The notes under the pieces: model-generated
The model's input: only the letters and a program-made list of their open reading frames with translations
The model's database searches: none
Told to the model about the DNA's origin: nothing
Position numbers and translations under genes: made by a program
In this document: piece after piece, positions 1 to 8,865 of the stretch
Position numbering within the stretch: the stretch's first letter is position 1
Layout: each line of letters opens with the position of its first letter
Source of the DNA: Marinospirillum minutulum DSM 6287
Lineage (GTDB): Bacteria > Pseudomonadota > Gammaproteobacteria > Pseudomonadales > Halomonadaceae
Length of the DNA stretch: 64,000 nucleotides
Reading direction: 5' to 3'
NCBI RefSeq assembly: GCF_000422325.1
Contig: NZ_AULO01000013.1
Coordinates: 1 to 64,000, forward strand

Positions 1-914
1 CCTTCTTCATAGAGGTTTTTGCTGATACCCAGCCGCTTGTAACGTTCTTGAATGGTTTCTAGCACCGGTTGCAAAGTGTGGTGTTCTTGCCCTTCCCCAA
101 AAGCTTGCGCATCAATGATAATTTGGTGTTTTTTATCAACGGAAGCAACACCGTTATAACCTTGAATCGTACCTTTACTGGTCGTCATTTTGGCTGATTG
201 GTTATCAGTAATATTGCTCTTCACTTCGTTGCTACGTTTGCCTTTACCCAGTCTAGGTTCATTGTGCTTTAAAAATTTATCAATCTTATTGGCTGCTTTA
301 TCCAGCGTTAAAATAGTTTTGACTTGGCGAATAGCGCGATCCAGTTCTTCTTCACTTTCCCAGCTGTCTTTTTTCTGATGCTCTGTTAAATGGTAGCTAA
401 TTAAGCGCTTCAGTTTTTGGCGCTTTTGTTCCAGTTCTTTAAAGGTACCAGACCATGCTTTGGCGGCATTCGAACGCATTTTACAGCCATCAATGGCAAA
501 CAGTTCATGGCCTAAAAGACCCTGTTCATCACAGACCAGCAGCACTTGTTCAAACAAGGTGGCAATGGCTTGGCTTTGGCTGCTAACAAAATGGGCAATA
601 GTAGTGAAGTGTGGAACGCTGTCGCAGGATAAGGCTTTAAAGATGATATTAGTTTCGCAACACCACTGAATTTCACGGCTAGAGGTGATGCCTTTAGAAT
701 AAGCAAATAAGATAATCTTTAACAAAATGGCTGGATCGTAGGCTGGGCGACCTTCGGCATCATTTTTATAAGGCTTGTGAAAAGCTGACAGGTCGAGTTT
801 TTCAGAGATTAGATAATGCAGAGCAAATTCGAAGATGCCAAGCTGAAGCTGTTCTAAATAATTAATCACCACCATCGTCTGCTGGTTATAGTCGTAATGC
901 TTGAATCGAGCCAT
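1..914 (-). CDS. IS1182-family-like transposase (3' part outside window)
   Basis: The minus-strand frame starts MARFKHYDYNQQ and stays open for 304 codons to the window edge, so its C-terminus is missing. The N-terminal part (residues about 10-110) resembles the helical domain of IS1182/IS4-type DDE transposases, including the 'GRPAYDP' segment. Further on come 'AIDGCKMRSNAAK' (first catalytic Asp region) and 'GYNGVASVDKKHQ' (second Asp region), both typical of IS1182 relatives. The start has a purine-rich GGGAG just upstream. It sits at the distal end of the integron cassettes and is transcribed in the same direction. The family call is by motif recognition; the final catalytic Glu lies outside the window. 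Confidence 0.85.
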   Translation of the reverse strand, partial: MARFKHYDYNQQTMVVINYLEQLQLGIFEFALHYLISEKLDLSAFHKPYKNDAEGRPAYDPAILLKIILFAYSKGITSSREIQWCCETNIIFKALSCDSVPHFTTIAHFVSSQSQAIATLFEQVLLVCDEQGLLGHELFAIDGCKMRSNAAKAWSGTFKELEQKRQKLKRLISYHLTEHQKKDSWESEEELDRAIRQVKTILTLDKAANKIDKFLKHNEPRLGKGKRSNEVKSNITDNQSAKMTTSKGTIQGYNGVASVDKKHQIIIDAQAFGEGQEHHTLQPVLETIQERYKRLGISKNLYEE

Positions 915-978
915 CTCCCTGCCCTCGTTATCTGAAAATCCAATCAAACCATAATTTAGAAGGTTTTTCTACAGCCTG
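1..978 (-). mobile_element. Insertion sequence, promoter-proximal end
   Basis: The transposase is followed on its 5' side by about 60 bp of AT-rich leader, ending near 974-981 where attC-like sequence begins. The element's outer end probably lies around CAGGCTGTAGAAAAACC (minus strand, about 978-962). The exact terminal repeat cannot be fixed because the other end is outside the window. The insertion seems to abut the GTT recombination core of an attC site. Confidence 0.55.
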
Positions 979-1064
979 AACGCCCCGCTAAACGGCGAGC
1001 GCAAGCGAGTCCGGTGGAGGCCACGCTTTTTGTGGCCGTAACGAATTTAAGCGGCTTGTTATGC
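974..1064 (-). other. attC recombination site of cassette 2
   Basis: Read on the minus strand this 91-bp imperfect palindrome begins GCATAACAAGCCGC and ends GCGGGGCGTTCAGGC. The outer R'' box GCATAAC is the exact reverse complement of GTTATGC, the bases at the start of the same cassette, as expected for a cassette excised as a circle. The interior pairs GCCGCTTAAA with TTTAGCGGGGC and has the GGCCAC...GTGGCC arm usual in marine gammaproteobacterial attC sites. The R' box is GTTCAGG rather than GTTRRRY, probably because the IS joins here. Confidence 0.8.
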
Positions 1065-1066
1065 AT

Positions 1067-1417
1067 TTATTCTGTGATAACTGCATTTGCAGAGGCAACT
1101 ACCATTGACACGCCCCAATTAGTGCCCTGAGCATTAAATGGAGCAAAGCTTAGTTTAAACCCTACGATAGCGTTTGCTCCTAGCTCCAATGCTTGCTGCA
1201 TTAGCATGTACTGAACTTCCTCACGTACAAAAGTGAAATGTTCTTCGCTTTTACGCATTGTGGGCATATATGTTTTTTCAGAAAAAACTGCCGACACAAG
1301 TTTGACGATAGTTTTGTTTGGTATTGTGTCGCAAACACTTACCTGAATTTTTTCATTCAGCAACTCGCGAGGGATAGTCACACTGCTTTTATTTTCCTTC
1401 GATGAAAACAAGCCCAT
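1067..1417 (-). CDS. Cassette-borne YbjQ/UPF0145-like protein
   Basis: A 116-residue protein. I place the start at the ATG giving MGLFSSKENKSS because it follows GGAG at 6 nt spacing; an upstream GTG in the same frame lies inside the neighbouring attC site. The C-terminal half has the pattern of the YbjQ (UPF0145/DUF74) fold: 'REEVQYMLMQQALELGANAIVGFKLSF' followed by a 'VSMVVASANAV' strand. YbjQ proteins are small pentameric proteins of unclear, possibly metal-related, function. No signal peptide or membrane helix is visible. The gene lies between its own attC (974-1064) and that of the preceding cassette, so it is a mobile gene cassette. Confidence 0.75.
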   Translation of the reverse strand: MGLFSSKENKSSVTIPRELLNEKIQVSVCDTIPNKTIVKLVSAVFSEKTYMPTMRKSEEHFTFVREEVQYMLMQQALELGANAIVGFKLSFAPFNAQGTNWGVSMVVASANAVITE

Positions 1418-1435
1418 ACTCAGCTCCAAATTAAT

Positions 1436-1483
1436 GCATAACGCCGCCATCACGCGCTTGTCGCGTGCATGGCTTTGTTAAGC
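1436..1483 (-). other. attC recombination site of cassette 1
   Basis: Minus strand, 48 bp: R'' box GCTTAAC, an interrupted stem (CATGCACGC pairing with GCGTGATG), and R' box GTTATGC. GCTTAAC is the exact reverse complement of GTTAAGC at 2089-2095, the first bases of the same cassette. It is shorter than most attC sites (usually 57 bp or more) but has the required palindrome and core. Confidence 0.75.
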
Positions 1484-1485
1484 AT

Positions 1486-2067
1486 CTATTTCCAGTAGAT
1501 AAATGAACCAATATCTGCAAGCCCCATTAATTTTTTCATTTCCTGCTCAGCTAAATACCTCATTCCTTTATGATCGCCTTTGTCGTCGGTAAATGACGAA
1601 AGACGATAGGCATCTCTAAAGTAGAAAAAGGCCTCGATCTCATTGTTTGAGGCTGCTAATTTTTTTCCGATGTTAAAATATGACTGATTTCTGTAGCCTT
1701 TTAGTTCATTTGATAGCTTTACATAAGCATCGTGAAATGGAGCAACTTTTTCTTGGACAAAGTCATACCTGTAATTATCACGATAGTACGTAGCGTAATC
1801 ATCAAGAATGAAACCAACATAATTGGCAGCTTTATTGGACTGCTCTGCTATAGATTTTAGCTCTACAATTGATTGATTTTCGATCGGTTTATCAAGAACT
1901 GCTTTTGCTTTTAAGGCAATATCCTTTGGCTTTGGTATGCTGGTATCACCCCACTTTTTAATTTGCTCTGCGCGTAGTTTCTCAACATCTTCCGTGTCTG
2001 AAGCTATTACTCCTATTGGTAAAACCATTAGGAAAGTTAAAGCTAGGCCTAGTTTTAAAATTTTCAT
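1486..2067 (-). CDS. Cassette-borne secreted protein of unknown function
   Basis: A 193-residue protein. The second ATG (MKILKLGLALTF) is preferred because GGAG lies 6 nt before it; the upstream ATG at 2079 is part of that ribosome-binding region. Residues 1-23 form a signal peptide with likely cleavage after 'GVIA'. The mature part is charged and helical, with 'KAANYVGFILDDYATYYRDNYRYDF' and a repeat-like stretch 'NNEIEAFFYFRDAYRLSSF' that recalls a TPR-type helix pair. I do not recognise the family. It occupies the first cassette of the array and is followed by its attC 3 bp after the stop codon. Confidence 0.7.
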   Translation of the reverse strand: MKILKLGLALTFLMVLPIGVIASDTEDVEKLRAEQIKKWGDTSIPKPKDIALKAKAVLDKPIENQSIVELKSIAEQSNKAANYVGFILDDYATYYRDNYRYDFVQEKVAPFHDAYVKLSNELKGYRNQSYFNIGKKLAASNNEIEAFFYFRDAYRLSSFTDDKGDHKGMRYLAEQEMKKLMGLADIGSFIYWK

Positions 2068-2088
2068 GAATATCTCCATTTATTGAAT

Positions 2089-2095
2089 GCTTAAC
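2089..2095 (-). other. Integron recombination core at array boundary (attI or secondary site)
   Basis: The minus strand reads AAAATGTTAAGCATTC; GTTAAGC fits the GTTRRRY core and matches the complement of the R'' box of cassette 1. No palindromic attC arms are visible upstream, so this end looks like a single-core attI or a secondary target. No intI gene follows: the next gene is rlmD. Confidence 0.6.
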
Positions 2096-2362
2096 ATTTT
2101 AATAGTAGGCATGCTCGTTTTGCTGCTTGGGCTTGCCTTTTCAAAATAATTTTAAGTCGTTCAATACTAAAGCTAAATTCAATAATAACAAGCTAACCTT
2201 TGGTGGCAATTCAAGCAGGCCGCCTATCTTGCTAACGAGTGGCACACTAGCAACTATTTCCAATGTATAACCATGTTGTATGGCATAGAATACCTACCTT
2301 CTCACTGAAAAGTTTTGGCTGGGTAGCGTAGAATAGACTTCTATTTTCTTATCGGTATCCTT

Positions 2363-3748
2363 ATGAGCCTGTTCGCTAAGCCCCGTAAAAACTCAGCTAA
2401 AGCTAAAACCCAAGCTAAAAAACCTCAGCTACCTAAAAATCCTAATATTCAAGATGAAAACTTGGCAGGCATGGCTATTTTGCGACTAAGCCATGAAGGC
2501 CGTGGCGTAGGGCGCAATGCTGAAGGAAAAACTGTCTTTGTAGAGGGTGCTTTACCTGATGAACAGGTTACTTATAAAGTACGTTTTACTCGTAGCCGTT
2601 ATGACGAAGCTGTTTTAGATAAAGTTTTAAAAAAGTCACCCCAACGCCAAGAACCTAGCTGTGAACACTATGCTAGCTGTGGTGGCTGTAATTTACAGCA
2701 CTTACATACAGCAGCCCAAGTTGCATTTAAGCAATCACTGGTTGCAGAACTTATGCAGCAACCTGAAGAAATGTTTCAGCCAGTCATTACCTCTCAGCCA
2801 TTTGGTTATCGTCGTAAAGCACGTTTGGGTATTAAGTGGCGCAAAGACGGTAGCCTGTTATTAGGCTTTCGAGAAAAGTCCTCAGCCTTTATTACCAATA
2901 TTCTTCACTGCCCTATTCTTACCGAAAAGCTACAGCCTCTATTACCTGGTTTGCATGAATTTTTGCCTCGCTTAGAGGGTAAAAAGCATTTAGGTCATAT
3001 CGAACTGGTCGAAGGTGAAAACCAAGTAGGCGTATTAGTGCGCTTATTGCGCCCATTAGAGCGCTTAACCAAAAATGACCAGCGTTTTTGGAGAAATTGG
3101 GCAAAAGAACAGGCTGTAAATCTTTTGCTTCAAGATGAAGAAGGTACTCACTCTTTAAACCCTGAAGAAGCACCTGCTTTGTTTAGCTACCCACTAGAAG
3201 ACCTAACCCTGTTTTTTGCGGGTAATGACTTTGTGCAGGTAAATGCTCAAGTAAATAAGCGCATGGTTAAGCAGGCTTTAGACTGGTTACAACTACAAGG
3301 CACAGAAAAAGTATTAGATTTATTTTGTGGCTTTGGTAATTTTTCTTTACCTCTTGCCAAACAAGCTGCTGAATTATTGGGTATTGAAGGTGCTAAAACA
3401 CAGGTTGAGCGTGCCAAAAACAATGCTGAGCTTAACCAAATAGCCAACGCTAGGTTTATTGCAGCTGACCTTAACCAACCTTTAAAAGAACAAGCTTGGC
3501 TAGCTAAAAATGCGGCTTGGGAGGTAGTTGTTTTAGACCCACCCAGAGCAGGCGCGGAAGCCATTTGCCAACAACTGGGCAAATTAGGTACAAAAAAAAT
3601 TCTCTACATTTCTTGTAACCCTACAACCTTAGCGCGTGACACAGCCCTACTATTACAGCAGGGTTTTGAGCTAAAGCAATTAGGCATCATGGATATGTTT
3701 CCCCAAACAGCGCATGTAGAAAGCATGGCTTTGTTTGTGCAGCCTTAG
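2363..3748 (+). CDS. rlmD: 23S rRNA m5U1939 methyltransferase RlmD
   Basis: 461 residues, normal for RlmD (RumA). It transfers a methyl group from S-adenosylmethionine to U1939 of 23S rRNA. After a Lys/Ala-rich N-terminus comes a TRAM domain (about 30-90), then the 4Fe-4S cysteines C100, C106, C109 and C183. The SAM site 'VLDLFCGFGNFSLPLA' lies near 315-330, 'LDPPRAGAE' near 392, and the catalytic 'YISCNPTTLARD' near 414-425. It stands alone between the cassette array and trpG and shows no base-composition break at its start, so it marks the chromosomal side of the mobile region. Confidence 0.95.
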   Translation: MSLFAKPRKNSAKAKTQAKKPQLPKNPNIQDENLAGMAILRLSHEGRGVGRNAEGKTVFVEGALPDEQVTYKVRFTRSRYDEAVLDKVLKKSPQRQEPSCEHYASCGGCNLQHLHTAAQVAFKQSLVAELMQQPEEMFQPVITSQPFGYRRKARLGIKWRKDGSLLLGFREKSSAFITNILHCPILTEKLQPLLPGLHEFLPRLEGKKHLGHIELVEGENQVGVLVRLLRPLERLTKNDQRFWRNWAKEQAVNLLLQDEEGTHSLNPEEAPALFSYPLEDLTLFFAGNDFVQVNAQVNKRMVKQALDWLQLQGTEKVLDLFCGFGNFSLPLAKQAAELLGIEGAKTQVERAKNNAELNQIANARFIAADLNQPLKEQAWLAKNAAWEVVVLDPPRAGAEAICQQLGKLGTKKILYISCNPTTLARDTALLLQQGFELKQLGIMDMFPQTAHVESMALFVQP

Positions 3749-3814
3749 CTAGCTTAGTGTTAGAATGCTGCGTTTGTTTGTATTCAACTTTAAAAATAGC
3801 AGGATAAAATCCCC

Positions 3815-4417
3815 ATGCTGTTGATGATCGACAATTTTGATAGTTTCACTTTTAATATCGTTCAGTACCTAGCTGAACTAGGTGCTGATGTTCGTGTAGA
3901 GCGTAATAACGCGCTAACACTCGAACAAATTGAAGCCATGAACCCCAGCCACTTGGTTATTTCCCCCGGCCCTTGCACACCCAATGAAGCAGGTATTTCT
4001 GTTGCTGCAATACAGCACTTTGCCGGTAAGCTTCCAATTTTGGGTGTTTGCTTAGGACACCAAGCCATAGCTCAGGCATTTGGTGGCAAAATCGTTAGAG
4101 CACCACAGGTGATGCACGGCAAAACTTCTTTAGTCGAACATCAAAATACTGGGGTTTTTAGTGGTTTAGAAAACCCGCTCCTAGTTACTCGCTACCATTC
4201 TTTAGTTATTGAAGAAGCCAGCCTTCCCGCTTGTTTAGAAATAACCTCGCGTGTTGTGGCAGATGACCCAACACCAGGATTAATTATGGGCATTAAACAC
4301 AAAACGTTGGATATTGAAGGGGTACAATTTCACCCTGAATCAATCATGTCACACCAAGGTCACCAACTTTTAAAAAATTTCTTGGAGAAAAAAAATGGAT
4401 ATGAAGCAAGCCATTGA
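3815..4417 (+). CDS. trpG: Anthranilate/aminodeoxychorismate synthase glutamine amidotransferase subunit
   Basis: 200 residues, a class I glutamine amidotransferase that supplies ammonia to TrpE (and often PabB). The nucleophile C79 lies in '[10 protein letters not shown]' and the His173/Glu175 pair in 'VQFHPES'. '[12 protein letters not shown]' forms the oxyanion-loop region. It is the first gene of trpGDC and overlaps trpD by 23 nt, so translation is probably coupled. trpE is not in the window, as in Pseudomonas where trpE and trpGDC are separate loci. Confidence 0.95.
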   Translation: MLLMIDNFDSFTFNIVQYLAELGADVRVERNNALTLEQIEAMNPSHLVISPGPCTPNEAGISVAAIQHFAGKLPILGVCLGHQAIAQAFGGKIVRAPQVMHGKTSLVEHQNTGVFSGLENPLLVTRYHSLVIEEASLPACLEITSRVVADDPTPGLIMGIKHKTLDIEGVQFHPESIMSHQGHQLLKNFLEKKNGYEASH

Positions 4418-5414
4418 CGCTATTTCACGCTTTAAAGATTTAGCACGTGAAGAAATGCACGATGTAATGCACTTAATTATGACAGGGCAATCAACTCCCG
4501 CCCAAATGGCTGGTTTTTTAGTTGGTTTGCGTATGAAGGGCGAAACAGTAGAAGAAATTACTGCCGCTGCTGAAGTAATGCGTAACCTTGCCACTCCAAT
4601 TAGCATTGAATCAAACCAGTTGGTTGATATTGTTGGCACTGGTGGAGATGGTGCTAATCTGTTTAATGTTTCAACCTGTACTTCTCTCGTTGTTGCTGCC
4701 GCTGGTGGCAAGGTTGCTAAACACGGCAACCGCTCTATTTCCTCTTCTAGCGGCAGTGCCGATTTATTAGATTTTGCTGGTGTTAACCTAAACCTTACCC
4801 CCGACCAAGTTGCCCGTTGTGTTAACGAAATTGGTGTAGGTTTTATGTTTGCACCTCAGTTCCATACTGCTATGAGGCATGCTGTTGCTGTTCGTGGTGA
4901 TTTAGGCATACGTACTATTTTTAATACCCTAGGCCCACTCACCAACCCTGCAGGTGCTAAACACCAGCTACTCGGTGTTTACACAGCAAAGCTAGTTAAA
5001 CCTCTAGCCAAGGTATTAGGCAATCTTGGCCTAACACATGCGCTGGTTGTGAGTAGTGATGATGGTTTGGATGAAATTTCAATTGCCGCACCTACCCATG
5101 TTGCTGAATACCGTAATGGTCACGTAATTGAATATGTTATTAAGCCTGAAGACTTTGGTTTGCAACCCCACTCACTCGACCCTTTACGTGTAAACTCAGC
5201 TGAAGAATCCCTTAACCTAGTTAAACAGGTTCTAAACAATCAACCAGGTGTTGCTCGTGATATGGTACTGCTCAATGCAGGTGCAGCCCTTTTTGCTGCT
5301 GATGTAGCTGAATCAATTATTGAAGGTGTGGCTATGGCACAAGATGCACTGGCATCAGGTCAAGCTGCTGAAAAACTAAAGGTTCTGGTGAATTTTACCC
5401 AGAGCCTTGCCTGA
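4395..5414 (+). CDS. trpD: Anthranilate phosphoribosyltransferase
   Basis: 339 residues, full length. It joins phosphoribosyl pyrophosphate to anthranilate in tryptophan synthesis. The N-terminal helical domain is followed by '[18 protein letters not shown]' (PRPP loop, about 78-95) and '[17 protein letters not shown]' (about 107-123). The start ATG has GGAG 7 nt upstream within the trpG end; the next ATG is two codons further and less well spaced. It overlaps trpG and lies 14 nt before trpC. Confidence 0.95.
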   Translation: MDMKQAIDAISRFKDLAREEMHDVMHLIMTGQSTPAQMAGFLVGLRMKGETVEEITAAAEVMRNLATPISIESNQLVDIVGTGGDGANLFNVSTCTSLVVAAAGGKVAKHGNRSISSSSGSADLLDFAGVNLNLTPDQVARCVNEIGVGFMFAPQFHTAMRHAVAVRGDLGIRTIFNTLGPLTNPAGAKHQLLGVYTAKLVKPLAKVLGNLGLTHALVVSSDDGLDEISIAAPTHVAEYRNGHVIEYVIKPEDFGLQPHSLDPLRVNSAEESLNLVKQVLNNQPGVARDMVLLNAGAALFAADVAESIIEGVAMAQDALASGQAAEKLKVLVNFTQSLA

Positions 5415-5428
5415 AAAAGGTTTTAATT

Positions 5429-6232
5429 ATGTCGAATGACACCCCTACTATTCTAAAGAAAATTGTACAGCGTAAATACGAAGAAGTAGCAGAACGCAGT
5501 CAAATTACGCCCTTAAACGAACTCTATAAAACGGCAGAGAAAGCTAGATCGCCCCGCCTTTTTACTCAAGCAATGTTAGATAAAGCAGCAACTGGTCAAC
5601 CTGCCGTTATTGCAGAAATAAAAAAAGCTTCGCCCAGCAAAGGCATATTGCGTGATAACTTTATTCCTGCAGAAATCGCCTTGCGTTATGAAGACTGCGG
5701 TGCCACCTGCCTATCTGTTTTAACTGACAAAGATTTTTTTCAAGGGCAAGAAAGCTACTTAATGGAAGCCCGCGCCGCGTGTAACCTACCTGTCATTCGT
5801 AAAGATTTTATTGTTGATCCTTACCAAGTTGTTGAAGCACGTGCCATAAATGCTGATTGTATTTTGCTTATTGCGGCTTGTTTAACTGATAAACAAATGA
5901 GTGAGCTAAACCTACTCGCTCATGAGCTAGGTATGGATGTACTCATTGAAGTGCATAATCGTGCTGAGTTAGATCGCGCACTGCAAGTACCTAATCGTCT
6001 GCTAGGTATCAATAACCGCGACCTACACACCTTTGAAGTTAAACTAGAAAACACTTGGGACTTACTGCCTTTTATTCCTGAAGACAGACTAGTGATTACC
6101 GAAAGCGGCATACTTAATCGTGATGATGTAGCAGCCATGCAAAAACATAAGGTTAATGCCTTTTTAGTAGGTGAAGCCTTTATGCGAGCAGAAGACCCTG
6201 GCAAAGCGCTTGAAGAACTGTTCATTTCCTAG
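5429..6232 (+). CDS. trpC: Indole-3-glycerol phosphate synthase
   Basis: 267 residues, a monofunctional TIM barrel (no fused TrpF). It converts carboxyphenylaminodeoxyribulose phosphate to indole-3-glycerol phosphate. Signature segments are '[17 protein letters not shown]' (catalytic Lys region, about 58-74), '[13 protein letters not shown]' (about 124) and the phosphate-binding '[10 protein letters not shown]' and 'ITESGI' loops. It is the last gene of trpGDC. In Pseudomonas crp/vfr follows directly; here a dms operon intervenes. Confidence 0.95.
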   Translation: MSNDTPTILKKIVQRKYEEVAERSQITPLNELYKTAEKARSPRLFTQAMLDKAATGQPAVIAEIKKASPSKGILRDNFIPAEIALRYEDCGATCLSVLTDKDFFQGQESYLMEARAACNLPVIRKDFIVDPYQVVEARAINADCILLIAACLTDKQMSELNLLAHELGMDVLIEVHNRAELDRALQVPNRLLGINNRDLHTFEVKLENTWDLLPFIPEDRLVITESGILNRDDVAAMQKHKVNAFLVGEAFMRAEDPGKALEELFIS

Positions 6233-6247
6233 CTCATCTAGCATTCA

Positions 6248-6261
6248 TTGATCTAGATCAA
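6248..6261 (+). promoter_or_regulatory. FNR/ANR box upstream of dmsA
   Basis: TTGATCTAGATCAA is a perfect match to the FNR/ANR consensus TTGAT-N4-ATCAA, a perfect 14-bp palindrome. Its centre is about 65 bp upstream of the start expected from the TATAAT at 6308-6313, so activation from a class I-like position is likely. It lies 98 bp before dmsA and suggests oxygen-limited expression. Confidence 0.85.
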
Positions 6262-6307
6262 GCTTACTTAATGCCTTCTTGCTAGGCTCGGGGTAGTAGT
6301 CTAAATG

Positions 6308-6313
6308 TATAAT
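6308..6313 (+). promoter_or_regulatory. -10 element of the dms operon promoter
   Basis: A consensus TATAAT with no good -35 hexamer at normal spacing, which is usual for an activator-dependent promoter and agrees with the FNR box upstream. The dmsA ribosome-binding site GAGGAG follows at about 6345-6350. Confidence 0.6.
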
Positions 6314-6358
6314 ATATAACATATTTTTTCTGTCTCTCTACCCCGAGGAGCCTCATCC

Positions 6359-8827
6359 ATGACAAACCATCCCGCTGACCCTAGTCGCCGTGGTTTACTT
6401 AAAGGCATGGCTGGAGTTGCTGCTCTAGCTTCCGCTCCCCTACCTTTTCAACAAGCACAGGCTAAAGCTGATAACTTCTCAGCACCCTACACGCCTATCA
6501 ACAAGTTTGATGACACCACCAAGCGTACTTGGAGTGCTTGTACCGTTAACTGTGGAAGCCGCTGTCCTCTGCAAATGACTACCCGTAACGGCCAAATTCT
6601 TTATGTTGAATCCGATGACACAGGTACTGACACCTACGGTGAAGACCATCAAGTAAGGGCCTGCTTACGTGGCCGCTCTATGCGCCGTCGTGTTTATTCA
6701 CCTGATCGCCTCAAATACCCTATGCGCCGTGTAGGTAAGCGTGGTGAGGGTAAGTTTGAACGCATTAGTTGGGATGAAGCCTTTAGCCTCATTGCAGATA
6801 ACCTTAAGCGTATTAGTAAAGAATACGGCAATGAAGCCATCTACCTTAACTACGGTACAGGTACGCTAGGCGGCACAGTCACTAAATCTTGGCCGCCAGC
6901 TGGCTCACTCATTGCTCGCTTAATGAACTGCTACGGTGGTTATTTAAACCATTATGGTGACTATTCTACAGCACAAATTGCTGCAGGCTTAAACTACACC
7001 TACGGTGGCTGGGCCAGCGGTAACAGCATTTCCGATGTTGAAAACACCAAGCTAATTGTTCAGTTTGGTAATAACCCTGCAGAAACTCGCATGAGTGGTG
7101 GAGGTATAACTTATTACCTACAAGAAGCTAAAAAACGTTCTAATGCACGCTTAATCATTATTGACCCTCGCTATACAGACACCGCACTAGGTAAAGAAGA
7201 CCAATGGATACCTATTCGTCCAGGTACCGATGCTGCCTTGGTTAATGGTTTAGCTTATGTGTTAATTACCGAAAACTTGGTAGACCAAGCTTTCTTAGAT
7301 AAATACTGCGTTGGCTATGACCAGAAAACCCTACCCAAAGATGCGCCAGCTAATAGCCACTACAAGGCTTATATTTTAGGTGAAGGCGATGACCAAACAC
7401 CTAAAACTCCTGAGTGGGCTAGCCAGCAAACTGGGATTCCTGTTGCAACCATCGTTCAGCTAGCGCGTGAAATTGGCCAAGCCAAGCCTTGCTATATTGC
7501 TCAAGGTTGGGGCCCGCAGCGTAGTCGTAACGGTGAAAACATTTCCCGTGCCATAGCTATGCTACCTATTTTAACCGGTAACGTAGGTATTCAAGGCGGT
7601 AACAGTGGTGCGCGTGAATCTAGCTATGCTATTCCTTTCCAGCGCTTCCCAACCCTTAGCAACCCAGTAAAAACCAGCATTTCTATGTTCACCTGGACAG
7701 ACGCTATTTTGCGTGGTGAAGAAATGACTGCCACCGCAGATGGTGTGCGCGGTAAAGATAAACTCGATGCGCCCATTAAGTTTATTTGGAACTACGCCAG
7801 TAACTGCTTAGTTAACCAGCATGGTGACATTAACCGTACACGTGAAATTTTAGGTGATGAATCTCGTTGTGAAATGATAGTGGTAATAGACAACCACATG
7901 ACTTCCAGCGCGGAATGGGCAGACTTAGTTTTACCTGACTTAACCACTTCTGAACAAATGGACTTCGCTACTGATGCTAACTTCGGCAACATGAACTTGG
8001 TTATCTTCTGCGATAAAGTTATCGAGCCAATGTTTGAATGCCGCTCTATTTACGATATTTGTAGTGGCATAGCTAAAGCCCTAGGTGATTACCAAGGCGA
8101 ATCTGTTTTTGACAAATTCACTGAAGGTCGTAATCAAGAAGAATGGTTAAGGCATATTTACGCAGTAACCCGCGCTAGAGACCCAAGCTTTCCTAGTTTT
8201 GAAGAATTCCGCAAAATGGGCATCATCAAACGCCGCGATCCTAATGGCCATTTTATTGCTTACAAGGGTTTCCGTGATAACCCCAAAGCGAATCCTTTAA
8301 GCACTCCAACAGGTAAAATAGAGATTTACTCCCAAGCCTTGGCAGAAATTGCTGCTACTTGGCAATTACCTGAAGGCGATGTGATTACTGCCCTACCCGA
8401 ACACGTTTCCACCCTTGATGGCTGGGATGATGAAAAGCGTAAAGAATTACCTTTACAGCTTATAGGCTTCCACTACAAGGCACGTACTCACTCAACCTAC
8501 GGTAATGTAGAGCTACTTAAAGCAGCTAACCCCCAAGAAGTTTGGATTCATCCCCTAGATGCTGATTCGCGTGGTATTAAACATGGCGATTTGGTTAATC
8601 TAAAAAATGATTATGGCGAAACCTTTACTCAAGCCAAGGTAACACCAAGAATTATGCCTGGCGTTGTTGCTTTATCTGAAGGTGCTTGGTACCAACCTAA
8701 CCAAAAAGGTGTTGATACCCAAGGCTCCTTTAACGTTCTAGCAACGCAAGCTCCCTCCCCTTTAGCAAAGGGCAACCCATCACACACCAACTTGGTAGAA
8801 ATCAAGTTATTGGCTGCTAAGGCTTAA
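6359..8827 (+). CDS. dmsA: Anaerobic DMSO reductase catalytic subunit DmsA (molybdopterin)
   Basis: 822 residues (E. coli DmsA is about 814). It reduces DMSO or related S/N-oxides as terminal acceptor, with bis-MGD cofactor. A twin-arginine signal 'SRRGLLKG' (9-16) is followed by cleavage near 'AQA' (35). The FeS motif is C61, C65, C69 and C102. 'GDYSTAQIA' carries Ser203, in the position of the Mo-ligating serine of DmsA. The C-terminal MGD-binding domain includes 'GFHYKARTHSTYGN'. First gene of dmsABC plus chaperone. Whether the true substrate is DMSO, TMAO or another oxide cannot be told from sequence alone. Confidence 0.9.
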   Translation: MTNHPADPSRRGLLKGMAGVAALASAPLPFQQAQAKADNFSAPYTPINKFDDTTKRTWSACTVNCGSRCPLQMTTRNGQILYVESDDTGTDTYGEDHQVRACLRGRSMRRRVYSPDRLKYPMRRVGKRGEGKFERISWDEAFSLIADNLKRISKEYGNEAIYLNYGTGTLGGTVTKSWPPAGSLIARLMNCYGGYLNHYGDYSTAQIAAGLNYTYGGWASGNSISDVENTKLIVQFGNNPAETRMSGGGITYYLQEAKKRSNARLIIIDPRYTDTALGKEDQWIPIRPGTDAALVNGLAYVLITENLVDQAFLDKYCVGYDQKTLPKDAPANSHYKAYILGEGDDQTPKTPEWASQQTGIPVATIVQLAREIGQAKPCYIAQGWGPQRSRNGENISRAIAMLPILTGNVGIQGGNSGARESSYAIPFQRFPTLSNPVKTSISMFTWTDAILRGEEMTATADGVRGKDKLDAPIKFIWNYASNCLVNQHGDINRTREILGDESRCEMIVVIDNHMTSSAEWADLVLPDLTTSEQMDFATDANFGNMNLVIFCDKVIEPMFECRSIYDICSGIAKALGDYQGESVFDKFTEGRNQEEWLRHIYAVTRARDPSFPSFEEFRKMGIIKRRDPNGHFIAYKGFRDNPKANPLSTPTGKIEIYSQALAEIAATWQLPEGDVITALPEHVSTLDGWDDEKRKELPLQLIGFHYKARTHSTYGNVELLKAANPQEVWIHPLDADSRGIKHGDLVNLKNDYGETFTQAKVTPRIMPGVVALSEGAWYQPNQKGVDTQGSFNVLATQAPSPLAKGNPSHTNLVEIKLLAAKA

Positions 8828-8865
8828 CGCTTAGCAGAGTGAACCTTTTGTAGGAGGAGAGAAAG

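Noticed and set aside
190-706. Three open frames within the transposase region
   Set aside because: They are in other frames of the IS1182-like gene, which is continuous and has clear transposase motifs.
974-1064. Reading the GC-rich palindrome as a terminator
   Set aside because: No T run, and its outer boxes obey the cassette complementarity rule, so attC is the better explanation.
1418-1453. Upstream GTG start for the YbjQ-like cassette gene
   Set aside because: Those 12 codons are part of the attC site of the neighbouring cassette; the ATG at 1417 has a well-placed GGAG.
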